Source: Nitriliruptoraceae bacterium (GTDB lineage: Bacteria; Actinomycetota; Nitriliruptoria; Nitriliruptorales; Nitriliruptoraceae). From it: a DNA stretch of 8,182 nt. Below the pieces are notes generated by a model. The model was not told the origin of the DNA and ran no database searches. It saw nothing but the letters and a program-made list of their open reading frames with translations. A program made the position numbers and the translations under genes. This document shows, one piece after another, positions 1 to 6,198 of this stretch. Position 1 is the stretch's first letter. The number at the start of each line of letters is the position of its first letter. The DNA is taken from NCBI GenBank assembly GCA_007125475.1, contig SLDB01000168.1, positions 1-8,182 on the forward strand, in the 5' to 3' direction.

Positions 1-95
1 ACCATCCCCCGTTCCGGGATCCACACGCGGTCGCGCCAGCGGGCACCGACCGGCTCGGCGCGAGACAGTACGGCCCCCGAAGTGTTGCTGTCCAC
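1..95 (-). CDS. Partial hypothetical protein, N-terminal 31 codons only
   Basis: A minus-strand frame beginning at GTG 95-93 stays open to the left edge and reads as plausible protein, including the segment VGARWRDRVWIPERGMV. About 85% of its third codon positions are G or C, like the neighbouring genes. A second in-frame GTG lies five codons upstream (110-108), so the start is uncertain; the run of G at about 99-105 sits 4-7 nt before the 95 start and is only a weak ribosome site. The gene would follow the isomerase-like gene on the same strand by 25-40 bp, so it is probably the last visible member of the same transcription unit. I do not recognise the family: no catalytic motif, signal peptide or membrane segment is visible in this short piece. 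The call rests on codon quality and spacing, not on homology. Confidence 0.5.
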   Translation of the reverse strand, partial: MDSNTSGAVLSRAEPVGARWRDRVWIPERGM

Positions 96-135
96 TCGGT
101 CGCCCCGCACGGCCCCGTGATGACCGGCGGGCCCG

Positions 136-906
136 TCACGTCCGGGCGAATCCTCGGAACGCCGCCAGGCGGGCCGTGTCGCCTGTGGCCACCGGGGCGA
201 GTGGCCGCCGCCCCCACAACGCCAACACCAATTCGTGTCCGGTCCCGGCGAGGACGACGTCGGCGGCGAGGGGGGCCGACCCGGTCACCGCCGAAGCTGG
301 CGCGGCCACGGGGACCGGCCCACCGGGGGTGACGCGGGCGGCCTCACCCGGCTCGAGGATGACGTGGGCGACGAGGTCGCCGTCGACCTCGACGTCCAGA
401 CGCAGCGGTTCGTCGGGCCACGGCCCGGAGCGCGACAACTGCACCTCGAGGAACTCGAGGACCCCGTCGCGGGCCACGTCCGGAGGGATCGGTGACGGAC
501 GGCCGTACGCCTCCTCGAGGTCGTGGCGGTGCACCGCCGTCTCGTGCAGCATCCGCCGGGGGATGAACGCACCGACCTGCGGGCCCGGGGTGAAGTTCCA
601 CCGTTCGGCGTCGGGGTCGAGATCCTCGAGGGCGTCGAGGAGGAGGCGGGTCTCCTCCCGCGCCCACGCCGCGACGGCCGGATCCCCCGCCTGCGGACGA
701 GGGTCGTCGGGGACGGGGCCCGGCCGTGTGGTCCACCCCTCCTCGGCGACGCGGCGGAACAGCCGGTGCACCGACCCGAGGTGACGGACGAGATCGCCGA
801 CGCGCCAGTCCGGGCACGCCGGGACCGGTGTGGTGAGGTCACCCACCGCGGCATGGAACGCGGCCGCCTCACCGGCGAGCGCCCACCGCTGGTCCTGAGG
901 GGTCAC
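136..906 (-). CDS. Maleylpyruvate isomerase family mycothiol-dependent protein (DinB/MDMPI fold)
   Basis: 256 aa with a GTG start. Members are metal-binding four-helix proteins, some of which use mycothiol to isomerise or transfer thiols (for example maleylpyruvate isomerase of gentisate breakdown); most actinobacterial paralogues have no known substrate. The N-terminal domain (residues about 8-135) carries the hallmark VPACPDWRVGDLVRHLG at 28-44, and the C-terminal part (about 165-256) looks like the small MDMPI C-terminal domain ending in an 'ALWGRRPL' segment. By family precedent the metal ligands would be His42, Glu122 and His126, the last two in HETAVHRHD (121-129), so the site looks intact. 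I chose the GTG at 906 because it overlaps the upstream dehydrogenase stop in a GTGA junction and the conserved region starts directly after it; a longer frame to 999 adds 31 low-complexity residues with no family character. The overlap suggests translational coupling to the dehydrogenase. The exact reaction is unknown. Confidence 0.85.
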   Translation of the reverse strand: MTPQDQRWALAGEAAAFHAAVGDLTTPVPACPDWRVGDLVRHLGSVHRLFRRVAEEGWTTRPGPVPDDPRPQAGDPAVAAWAREETRLLLDALEDLDPDAERWNFTPGPQVGAFIPRRMLHETAVHRHDLEEAYGRPSPIPPDVARDGVLEFLEVQLSRSGPWPDEPLRLDVEVDGDLVAHVILEPGEAARVTPGGPVPVAAPASAVTGSAPLAADVVLAGTGHELVLALWGRRPLAPVATGDTARLAAFRGFART

Positions 907-1658
907 TGCCGCTTGGCGAACTTCCCGGCGCCCGCCTGGTCGGTGGGGAGGATGAGGACCTCGGCGATCTGGACGTGTTCGGGCCGGGTCGCGACCCACT
1001 GCACCGTCTCGGCGACGTCCTCGGGCTGCAGCGGTCGCACCGCGGCGTAGTGCGCGTCGGCGGCCTGCTGGTCACCGCGGTAGCGCACGGTGTTGAACTC
1101 GGTCTGCACCATCCCCGGATCCACGGTCGAGACACGGACACCGGTGCCCAGCACGTCGATCCGCATCCCCTTGGTGATCCGGTCGACGGCGGCCTTCGTC
1201 GCGCAGTAGATCGTTCCTCCGCCGTAGGTCTCCCGCCCGGCGATCGACCCGATGTTGATCACGTGGCCGCGGCCGCGCTCGACCATCCCGGGGAGCACCT
1301 GGGCGGTGACCTGCAGCAGACCGATGACGTTGGTCTCGACCATCTGCAGCCAACTGTCGAGCGGTGCCTCCTGCAGCGGCTCGCGACCCACCGCCAGACC
1401 GGCGTTGTTCAGGAGGAGATCGACGTCACGCCATTCCTCGGGTATCGCTGCGAAGGCCTCTTCGACGGCCGTGCGGTCACGCACGTCCAGCGGGATCGTG
1501 TACGACTCACCGGAGAGACCGGCCGCGAGCTCGTCGAGTCGTTCCTGGCGTCGTCCGACCGCGATGACCCGGCTGCCGGCGGCGCTGAACGCCTCGGCGC
1601 TCGCGCGGCCGATCCCGCTGGTGGCGCCGGTGACGAGCACGGTCCTCGGGTTCTGCAT
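903..1658 (-). CDS. SDR family NAD(P)-dependent oxidoreductase, YdfG-like 3-hydroxy acid dehydrogenase
   Basis: 251 aa, cytoplasmic Rossmann-fold enzyme that probably oxidises a small beta-hydroxy acid or alcohol with NADP. The classical SDR features are all present: TGATSGIG at 10-17 (cofactor glycine motif), Arg36-Arg37 after the second strand (favours NADP), NNAG at 84-87, Asn110, Ser138, and the YxxxK pair Tyr151/Lys155. The overall pattern (VGRRQERL, LDVRDR, LPGMVERGRGHVINIGS, the PGMV..TEF segment and LQPEDVAETV) resembles E. coli YdfG, which oxidises L-allo-threonine, serine and 3-hydroxypropionate-type substrates, and the length matches. The ATG at 1658 has a GAGGA ribosome site at 1664-1668, five bases away. 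It lies 87 bp downstream of the transporter gene and overlaps the next gene by 4 bp, so it probably belongs to one transporter-dehydrogenase-isomerase unit. The family call is firm; the substrate is inference. Confidence 0.92.
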   Translation of the reverse strand: MQNPRTVLVTGATSGIGRASAEAFSAAGSRVIAVGRRQERLDELAAGLSGESYTIPLDVRDRTAVEEAFAAIPEEWRDVDLLLNNAGLAVGREPLQEAPLDSWLQMVETNVIGLLQVTAQVLPGMVERGRGHVINIGSIAGRETYGGGTIYCATKAAVDRITKGMRIDVLGTGVRVSTVDPGMVQTEFNTVRYRGDQQAADAHYAAVRPLQPEDVAETVQWVATRPEHVQIAEVLILPTDQAGAGKFAKRQ

Positions 1659-1745
1659 GGCACTCCTCGCTGTCGGGTCTCGGCGGCGACGTTACTCGAC
1701 GTCTCCGCGGTGGCGCGGCGGGACCGGCCGCGGCCACGATCGCGC
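1659..1745 (-). promoter_or_regulatory. Intergenic region with possible promoter upstream of the SDR gene
   Basis: The 87-bp gap between the transporter stop and the dehydrogenase start holds a 5-bp inverted repeat (GACGT 1688-1692 / ACGTC 1699-1703, 6-nt loop) and a TAACGT -10-like hexamer on the minus strand (1694-1689), 31 nt before the dehydrogenase ATG. No convincing -35 is seen 17 bp further upstream. A 10-bp GC palindrome (GGCCGCGGCC, 1726-1735) lies nearer the transporter stop; it has no loop and no T-run, so I do not call it a terminator. The dehydrogenase may have its own weak promoter here or may simply be read through from the transporter. Confidence 0.25.
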
Positions 1746-2918
1746 TCACCCGGCGGGATCGGGACCGGTCAGCCGCCCGGCGGCGACGAACATGATCGTC
1801 GCCGCGACCACGGAGGTCCCGGCGGTGAACAGCCACCCGGGGCCGTACCCGACCGCCTCGACGATGAGGCCGAACACCAGCGGAGCGAGCATCGCCCCGA
1901 ACCCGCCCGGCTGCAGCGCGCCGGTGATCCTCCCCGGTTGGTCCGGGTAGGCGCGGATCAGCGCGAGCCAGAACACGCCGGGGAACCCCCAGGTCAACCC
2001 GAGCGCGATCACGATCCCGACGACCATCAGGGTCGGGCGGCCGGTGGCCAGCATCACCAGCCCGACCGAGCCGCCGGCGAGGAGGCTCGCCGCCAGCCGC
2101 AGCGGCACGACGCGGGTGCGGTCGCAGATCACCCCCGCGACGAGTCGGGTGACGATCGCTGCCACGCTCGCGACCGCGAACACCGTCCCGGCGACGCTCT
2201 GCGTCGCCCCGGCGACGACGGCGCTGTCGACGTAGAACGCCAGGGTGATCGCGTTCGCGCCGAACGCGAACGCGAACGCGAACGTCAGCAGCACGATCGT
2301 GGACCGGTCGCGCAGCGGCGGTCTCGGCCCGCGTTCCTGCCGACCCGGCGGACGCACCATGGGCTTGCCGACCGAGACCACCACGATCACGGCGAGCACC
2401 CCGCACAGGACGTAGGTCCAGCGCCAACCGACGGTGAGGGCGATCGCCGGGACGCTCAGCCCGGCCAGCATCGACGCCACCCCCGGCGCCGACTGTTTCA
2501 CCCCGAACGCGGTCCCGAGGCGGTCGGCACCGACCCGGTTCACCAACAGCCGGTTCGCCGCCGGCTGGCCCAGCATGTGTGCGGCGCCGGCCAGCGAGAG
2601 CCAGGCGATGAGCACGCTGAGGCGGTCGGCGGTCGCCGCGATCCCCCACACGGCCACCGCGGTGCCGGCGCCGGCCAGCCGCAACGAGCGCGCCGCGCCG
2701 AGGATGTCGACCAGACGCCCGAGGTGGACCGACAGCGCCGCACCGACGCCGTAGTAGAAGCTCATCGCCAGCCCGAGTCCGGCGACGCCGAACCCCAGGT
2801 CGCGGGTGAGCTGGACCACCATCACCCCGGTGACGAAGCCGGGGAGCCCGCCGACGACGGTGGCCGCCACGCCGATCGCGATCGCGCCTCGCGGCGAGCG
2901 CGATGCCGCAGGTCTCAC
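1746..2918 (-). CDS. Major facilitator superfamily (MFS) transporter
   Basis: 390 aa, integral inner-membrane carrier with about 12 hydrophobic segments in two six-helix halves joined by a charged, proline/arginine-rich loop at about residues 186-206. The helix 2-3 loop carries an MFS motif A (G67-R-L-V-D71-I-L-G-A-A-R77-S-L-R80) and an equivalent motif recurs in the second half around G262-V-I-C-D266-R267. A GVKQSAPG segment at 139-146 resembles the helix 4-5 region of transporters for organic anions or cyanate/nitroimidazole-type solutes, but the substrate cannot be assigned. The GTG start at 2918 is supported by a strong GGGAGGAGA at 2926-2934, seven bases upstream. Helix 7 begins with a Phe-Ala repeat (213-219) encoded by a hexanucleotide repeat. 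It is transcribed divergently from the amidase and is followed by the dehydrogenase, so it may move the substrate or product of one of them. Confidence 0.93.
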   Translation of the reverse strand: MRPAASRSPRGAIAIGVAATVVGGLPGFVTGVMVVQLTRDLGFGVAGLGLAMSFYYGVGAALSVHLGRLVDILGAARSLRLAGAGTAVAVWGIAATADRLSVLIAWLSLAGAAHMLGQPAANRLLVNRVGADRLGTAFGVKQSAPGVASMLAGLSVPAIALTVGWRWTYVLCGVLAVIVVVSVGKPMVRPPGRQERGPRPPLRDRSTIVLLTFAFAFAFGANAITLAFYVDSAVVAGATQSVAGTVFAVASVAAIVTRLVAGVICDRTRVVPLRLAASLLAGGSVGLVMLATGRPTLMVVGIVIALGLTWGFPGVFWLALIRAYPDQPGRITGALQPGGFGAMLAPLVFGLIVEAVGYGPGWLFTAGTSVVAATIMFVAAGRLTGPDPAG

Positions 2919-2961
2919 CGTGCCGTCTCCTCCCGCCCCGTCGGATCACGGCGGTTCGGTG

Positions 2962-2971
2962 ACTGTAGTCT
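2962..2971. promoter_or_regulatory. Candidate overlapping divergent -10 boxes for transporter and amidase genes
   Basis: Within the 106-bp gap between the divergent transporter and amidase starts, the sequence GACTGTAGTC is an inverted repeat (GACT, 2-nt centre, AGTC; 2961-2970). It contains a TAnnnT -10 hexamer on each strand: TAGTCT on plus (2966-2971, 54 nt before the amidase start) and TACAGT on minus (2967-2962, about 44 nt before the transporter start). Neither has a good TTGACA-like -35 at 16-18 bp, as is common in high-GC actinobacteria. The symmetry would let one regulator or polymerase occupy both directions. Assignment is by eye only. Confidence 0.4.
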
Positions 2972-2983
2972 TCGGATCCCGCA

Positions 2984-2998
2984 GCACCCACCGGGTGC
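2984..2998. promoter_or_regulatory. Perfect 6-bp inverted repeat in amidase leader (operator or leader hairpin)
   Basis: GCACCC (2984-2989), a 3-nt centre ACC, then GGGTGC (2993-2998) form a perfect inverted repeat. It lies between the candidate amidase -10 and the amidase ribosome site (GGAGGGAGA, 3012-3020). It could fold as a short GC hairpin in the amidase 5' leader, or serve as a repressor operator placed just downstream of the promoter. There is no T-run after it, so it is not an intrinsic terminator. Short GC palindromes are frequent at this base composition, which limits confidence. Confidence 0.35.
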
Positions 2999-3024
2999 CG
3001 TGAACCTCGTCGGAGGGAGACGCC

Positions 3025-4383
3025 GTGGAACGGGCCCTTGCCAACCTCGGCATCGAGGAGTTGCACCGCCGCTACCGCGCCGGTGAGCTCACGCCGTCAC
3101 AGGTCGTCGAGGACGCCCTCACACGCGCGGAGCGCACCGCCGAGCTCCGCGCCTACCTGCACCTCGACGCCGAGGGGGCGCGCGAGGCCGCCCGCCGCGC
3201 CGACGCCGAGGTCGCCCGCGGTGAGGTGGGACCCCTCACCGGGATCCCCGTCGCGATCAAAGACCTCATCGACGTCGCCGGGATGCCGACGACGCACGGC
3301 TCCGCAGCGCTCGAGACCCGCCACCCCGAGCACGACAGCCGCGTCGTCGCCCGGCTGCGTGCCGCCGGCGCCATCATCACCGGGAAGACGAACACCTCCG
3401 AGTTCGGCCAGTCGGCGACGACCGAGAACCGCCTCGGCGAGCCCTGCCGCAACCCGTGGGATGCGACCCGCACCCCCGGTGGTTCCAGCGGCGGCAGCGC
3501 CGTCGCGGTCGCCACCGGGACGGCGACCGCGTCGATCGGCAGCGACGGCGGCGGCTCGGTGCGTGTCCCGGCGGCGATGACGGGGCTGGTCGGCCTGAAG
3601 GTGAGCCACGGCGGGGTCGTTGACGACACCCCGGTCCCGGGACTCTCGGCGTTCTCGGACCCGGGGGTGTTCGCCTGGGACGTCGCCGACGTCGAGGTGG
3701 TGTGGCGCCTGGTCGCCGACGACGTCGGCGAACCGGCGGCGGAGGGCCCCCTGCGGGTCGGTTTCGATCCCGCCCCGGACGACGAACCGATCACCGACGC
3801 CCGTGCCGCGGCGGTGAGGACCGCGGCCGAGCGACTGGCGGGTCTCGGCCACGAGGTGGCCGAACACCGTGTGGACACCTCGGGGTGGATGTCGGTGTTC
3901 GGACCGCTGGCCCTGGACGAGGAGTACCGCGAGCGGGGCCACCTCCTCGAGGTCGCCGACCGGCTCACCCCCTACGAACTCGCCACGCTGCGGGCCGGCG
4001 CCGAGCAGGAACCGGGGCGCGCCGAGGTCGCCGCACGGCAGCACCCCGAACTACGCCAGCGGCTCGTCGCCAACCTCGACGGCCTCGACCTGCTGGTGCT
4101 CCCGATCCTCGCGCTCGCGCCGTTCCCCGTCGGCGAGCGACCATCCGAGATCGCCGGGCGGAAGGTCGGCAAGGTGTGGGGACCGTTCCCGTTCACCCCG
4201 GCGTGGAACGTCGCCGGCACCCCCGGGGTCGCGGTCCCGGTCGGCCTCGACGACGAGGGTCTCCCGCTGGCCGTGCAACTCGTCGGACGATCCGGGAGCG
4301 AGGCGACGCTGTTGGCCACCGCCGAGGCCCTGCTGTCCGCCTCACCGCTCGACCTCGCCGCGGAGTTGGCCGGCCGTACATGA
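3025..4383 (+). CDS. Amidase, amidase-signature (AS) family serine hydrolase
   Basis: 452 aa, cytoplasmic amidohydrolase using a Ser-cisSer-Lys triad. Lys79 sits in PVAIKDLIDVAG, the glycine/serine signature PGGSSGGSAVAVA (151-163) gives Ser154 as the cis-serine, and GSDGGGSVRVPA (172-183) gives Ser178 as the nucleophile. The spacings (75 and 24 residues) match the family exactly, so the enzyme should be active. The C-terminal FTPAWNVAGTPGVAVPVG segment is also typical. The second motif reads GSDGGGS where most relatives have GSDTGGS. The GTG start at 3025 follows GGAGGGAGA (3012-3020) by four bases. It stands alone on the plus strand, divergent from the MFS transporter and ending one base short of the lyase stop on the other strand. 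It is unlikely to be GatA because no gatB or gatC neighbour is seen and it is shorter than usual. It probably hydrolyses a small amide, but its substrate is unknown. Confidence 0.93.
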   Translation: MERALANLGIEELHRRYRAGELTPSQVVEDALTRAERTAELRAYLHLDAEGAREAARRADAEVARGEVGPLTGIPVAIKDLIDVAGMPTTHGSAALETRHPEHDSRVVARLRAAGAIITGKTNTSEFGQSATTENRLGEPCRNPWDATRTPGGSSGGSAVAVATGTATASIGSDGGGSVRVPAAMTGLVGLKVSHGGVVDDTPVPGLSAFSDPGVFAWDVADVEVVWRLVADDVGEPAAEGPLRVGFDPAPDDEPITDARAAAVRTAAERLAGLGHEVAEHRVDTSGWMSVFGPLALDEEYRERGHLLEVADRLTPYELATLRAGAEQEPGRAEVAARQHPELRQRLVANLDGLDLLVLPILALAPFPVGERPSEIAGRKVGKVWGPFPFTPAWNVAGTPGVAVPVGLDDEGLPLAVQLVGRSGSEATLLATAEALLSASPLDLAAELAGRT

Positions 4384-4387
4384 GTCA
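4381..4387. other. Back-to-back convergent stop codons (TGAGTCA)
   Basis: The plus-strand amidase stop TGA (4381-4383) and the minus-strand lyase stop (read as TCA at 4385-4387) are separated by one base and together form the odd-length palindrome TGAGTCA. No space exists for a terminator between the genes, so each transcript must end inside, or antisense to, the neighbouring coding region unless Rho or polymerase collision ends it. Confidence 0.9.
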
Positions 4388-5167
4388 CGGCAGGCGGCGG
4401 TCGACCTCGCCGTCGTAGGTGACCTCGTCCATCGGGATGTGCCGCCAACCGCCCTCACGGTCGAGCTCCTCCAGCGCGTGGGCAGCGAGCCCCATCGCCC
4501 GCGGGGTGGTCACGAACGCGCGTGCCAACCGCCAGTCGAATCCCAGATCGGAGATGATCGCGCCCATCGCTCCGTCGATGTTCAGCGGGAGCCTCCGCCC
4601 GATGCGCTCGGCCAGGGCGCGCTCGACCTCGCGGGCCAGGGTGATATGGGGACCGGTCACGCCGGTGTCGTCGGCCACGGCCAGCAGCGCCGGTGAGCGC
4701 GGATCACCCTTCGAATGCTGGGGGTGGCCGTACCCGGGGAGCGGCTGGCGGCGTTCACGGGCCTCGGCGACGAGGGCGTCGGCGGCGTCCGCCAACGCGG
4801 TGCCGTCAGCGTCGGCCTCGACGACCGCCTCCTGCATCAGCTTCGCGAACTGCTCGCCCGCGCCGCCGTGGATGTCACCGAACGTGAGCAGACCCCCGGC
4901 GATCGCGGTCTGGATCGGGTTCCCCGACGCCGACAGGAACCGTGCCACCGTCGTCGACGGCGAGATCCCGTGCTCGACGAAGCTCGCGAAGAGGGTGTCG
5001 ATCATCCGTTCGGCACCCTCGCCGGGGAGCTCGCCGGTGAGTTCGAGGTGCACCATCGCCGCGAACGAGACCTTCCCGATCATCTCCGAGAGGTCGTAGC
5101 CACGCACGACGATGCGTTCGTCCTCCGGGTGGCCGATCGCGGTGCGCCACTGCTGGTCGCTGCCCAT
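4385..5167 (-). CDS. Citryl-CoA lyase / citrate synthase-like protein
   Basis: 260 aa, cytoplasmic. It is far shorter than a true citrate synthase (about 370-430 aa) and matches the compact actinobacterial group annotated as citryl-CoA lyase, which cleaves or forms a carbon-carbon bond between acetyl-CoA and an oxo-acid. The citrate-synthase-fold catalytic positions can be placed: His100 in FGDIHGGAGEQF (97-108), His148 in PGYGHPQHSKGDPR (144-157) and Asp198 in LPLNIDGAMGAI (193-204). The nearby HxxHxxxDPR element and the WRHIPMDEVTYDG tail (241-253) are of that group's type. I place the start at ATG 5167 with AGGAG (5173-5177) five bases upstream; a longer in-frame reading to 5275 adds Arg-rich sequence that overlaps the upstream gene. 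It lies 40 bp downstream of the hydroxyacid dehydrogenase, probably in the same operon. Real substrates of these short homologues are mostly unproven; a citramalyl-, malyl- or related acyl-CoA is as possible as citryl-CoA. Confidence 0.82.
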   Translation of the reverse strand: MGSDQQWRTAIGHPEDERIVVRGYDLSEMIGKVSFAAMVHLELTGELPGEGAERMIDTLFASFVEHGISPSTTVARFLSASGNPIQTAIAGGLLTFGDIHGGAGEQFAKLMQEAVVEADADGTALADAADALVAEARERRQPLPGYGHPQHSKGDPRSPALLAVADDTGVTGPHITLAREVERALAERIGRRLPLNIDGAMGAIISDLGFDWRLARAFVTTPRAMGLAAHALEELDREGGWRHIPMDEVTYDGEVDRRLP

Positions 5168-5207
5168 CGTCGCTCCTGGGGTCGTCATCCGAACCGGACG
5201 TCGGGTG

Positions 5208-6080
5208 TCAGGAGATCTCCACCCCGCTCTGGTTCTCCACGACCTTCGCGACCGAGGTGTGCGAGACCCCTTCACCGACCTCGGCGACCGCGGCCCAGTT
5301 CAACTCCTCGACGAGTCGGATCACCTTGCCGTCGACACCGGCGTCGTCGAGGACCGACGTGGCCAGCTTGACGTCCTTGGCCATCAACTCGATCGCGAAC
5401 GTCGGGGTGAACTTGCGGGTCACGACGTTGTTCGCGATCAGGGTCTCGGTCGCGAACGACCTCCCCGACGAGGAGTTGATCACCTCCAGGGCCTTGGTCG
5501 ACTCGACTCCGGCGGCCTTCAGCGCGGCCAGACCCTCGGAGGCGGCCCACAGGCTGGTCGACATCAGGGCGTTGTTCACGGCCTTGACGGCCATGCCGGC
5601 CCCGACCGGCCCGACGTGGACCACGCTCGCCGCGACCGCGTCGAGGACCCCGCGGACCTCGTCGAGGGCGCCTTCGTCACCGCCGATCATCACCGTGAGC
5701 TTGCCGGCCTCGGCACCGGCGGTGCCGCCGGAGACCGGGGCGTCGAGGTAGCGCACCCCGTGCGGGGCGAGGAGCTCGGCGATCTCCCGCGATCCCGCGG
5801 AGGCACCGGAGGTGTGGTCGAGCCACACCGCGCCGTCACGCATCTGTGGGGCGACCTGTTCGGCGAACGCCTTCACCTCCACGTCGGTGGGCAGGCAGGT
5901 GCACAGCACGTCGACGTCGGCGATCTCGGCGAACGAGGACGCCACCGTCGAACCGTGCTCGGCGGCGTGCGCCTCGGCGCGTGAGGTGGTGCGGTTCCAC
6001 ACCACCGTGTCGAAGTGCTTGGCGAGGTTCATCGCCATCGGGCCACCCATCGCGCCCAGTCCCGCGTATCCGACCTTCAT
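5208..6080 (-). CDS. NAD(P)-dependent oxidoreductase, 3-hydroxyisobutyrate dehydrogenase family
   Basis: 290 aa, cytoplasmic beta-hydroxyacid dehydrogenase that oxidises a 2-substituted 3-hydroxy acid to its semialdehyde, or runs in reverse. The N-terminal Rossmann domain (1 to about 160) begins with GLGAMGGPMAMNLA (7-20); the WNRT segment at 28-31 after the second strand suggests NADP(H) preference. The family substrate motif DAPVSGGTAGA is at 113-123, the catalytic lysine is Lys166 in GAGMAVKAVNNAL, and a KD pair (235-236) lies in the all-helical C-terminal domain. Length is normal. I chose ATG 6080 over the longer frame to 6101 because GAGAGAGGG (6086-6094) sits five bases upstream and the Rossmann strand starts immediately. 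It is first in a two-gene unit with the lyase-like gene and divergent from the crotonase, which fits valine-type or other branched acyl catabolism. Alternatives in the same family are tartronate semialdehyde or succinic semialdehyde reductase. Confidence 0.92.
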   Translation of the reverse strand: MKVGYAGLGAMGGPMAMNLAKHFDTVVWNRTTSRAEAHAAEHGSTVASSFAEIADVDVLCTCLPTDVEVKAFAEQVAPQMRDGAVWLDHTSGASAGSREIAELLAPHGVRYLDAPVSGGTAGAEAGKLTVMIGGDEGALDEVRGVLDAVAASVVHVGPVGAGMAVKAVNNALMSTSLWAASEGLAALKAAGVESTKALEVINSSSGRSFATETLIANNVVTRKFTPTFAIELMAKDVKLATSVLDDAGVDGKVIRLVEELNWAAVAEVGEGVSHTSVAKVVENQSGVEIS

Positions 6081-6122
6081 CTGAACCCTCTCTCGTCTCA
6101 CCGGCTCCCCGGTCCGCTTCCC

Positions 6123-6131
6123 ACGCTAGCG
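6123..6131 (-). promoter_or_regulatory. Candidate -10 within CGCTAGCG palindrome, upstream of hydroxyacid dehydrogenase
   Basis: On the minus strand TAGCGT (6128-6123) fits the TAnnnT -10 pattern, 43 nt before the ATG at 6080. It overlaps a perfect 8-bp palindrome CGCTAGCG (6124-6131), which abuts a second one (GCGGCCGC, 6131-6138). No clear -35 is visible. The palindromes could bind a regulator, but GC-only palindromes are common at this composition. Confidence 0.3.
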
Positions 6132-6163
6132 CGGCCGCCGGGTGGTCTGCCGGCCGGTCCGTG

Positions 6164-6169
6164 TAGCCT
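6164..6169 (+). promoter_or_regulatory. Candidate -10 box for the crotonase gene
   Basis: TAGCCT lies 30 nt before the crotonase ATG, inside the string GTAGCCTCTGG (6163-6173). This closely resembles GTAGTCTTCGG (2965-2975) upstream of the amidase: both fit GTAGYCTYYGG, and both lie shortly before the ribosome site of a plus-strand gene. The repetition supports a shared sigma-factor -10 element; no -35 is evident. Confidence 0.4.
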
Positions 6170-6198
6170 CTGGCACGATCCCTGGGAGAGGAGCCCAC

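Noticed and set aside
1726..1735. GGCCGCGGCC palindrome after the transporter as a possible terminator
   Set aside because: It has no loop, no following T-run on the minus strand, and a near-random expectation in DNA this rich in GC.
1507..3066. A 519-codon minus-strand open frame overlapping the transporter in another frame
   Set aside because: Its translation is Arg/Gly-rich without membrane segments or motifs, whereas the overlapping 390-aa frame is a convincing MFS carrier with a strong ribosome site.
975..3086. A 703-codon open frame on the plus strand across the dehydrogenase and transporter genes
   Set aside because: It is the antisense shadow of two well-recognised minus-strand genes. 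Its translation is Arg/Gly/Asp/Pro/His-rich low-complexity sequence with no domain, and long antisense frames are expected at this GC content.
3097..4044. A 315-codon minus-strand frame inside the amidase
   Set aside because: It is antisense to a gene with a complete catalytic triad, and its sequence looks like shadow translation (Gly/Arg/Asp/Val repeats).
3025..4383. Glutamyl-tRNA(Gln) amidotransferase subunit A (gatA)
   Set aside because: The catalytic spacing fits the whole amidase-signature family, but there is no gatB or gatC nearby, the protein is shorter than usual GatA, and the gene stands alone in a catabolic context.
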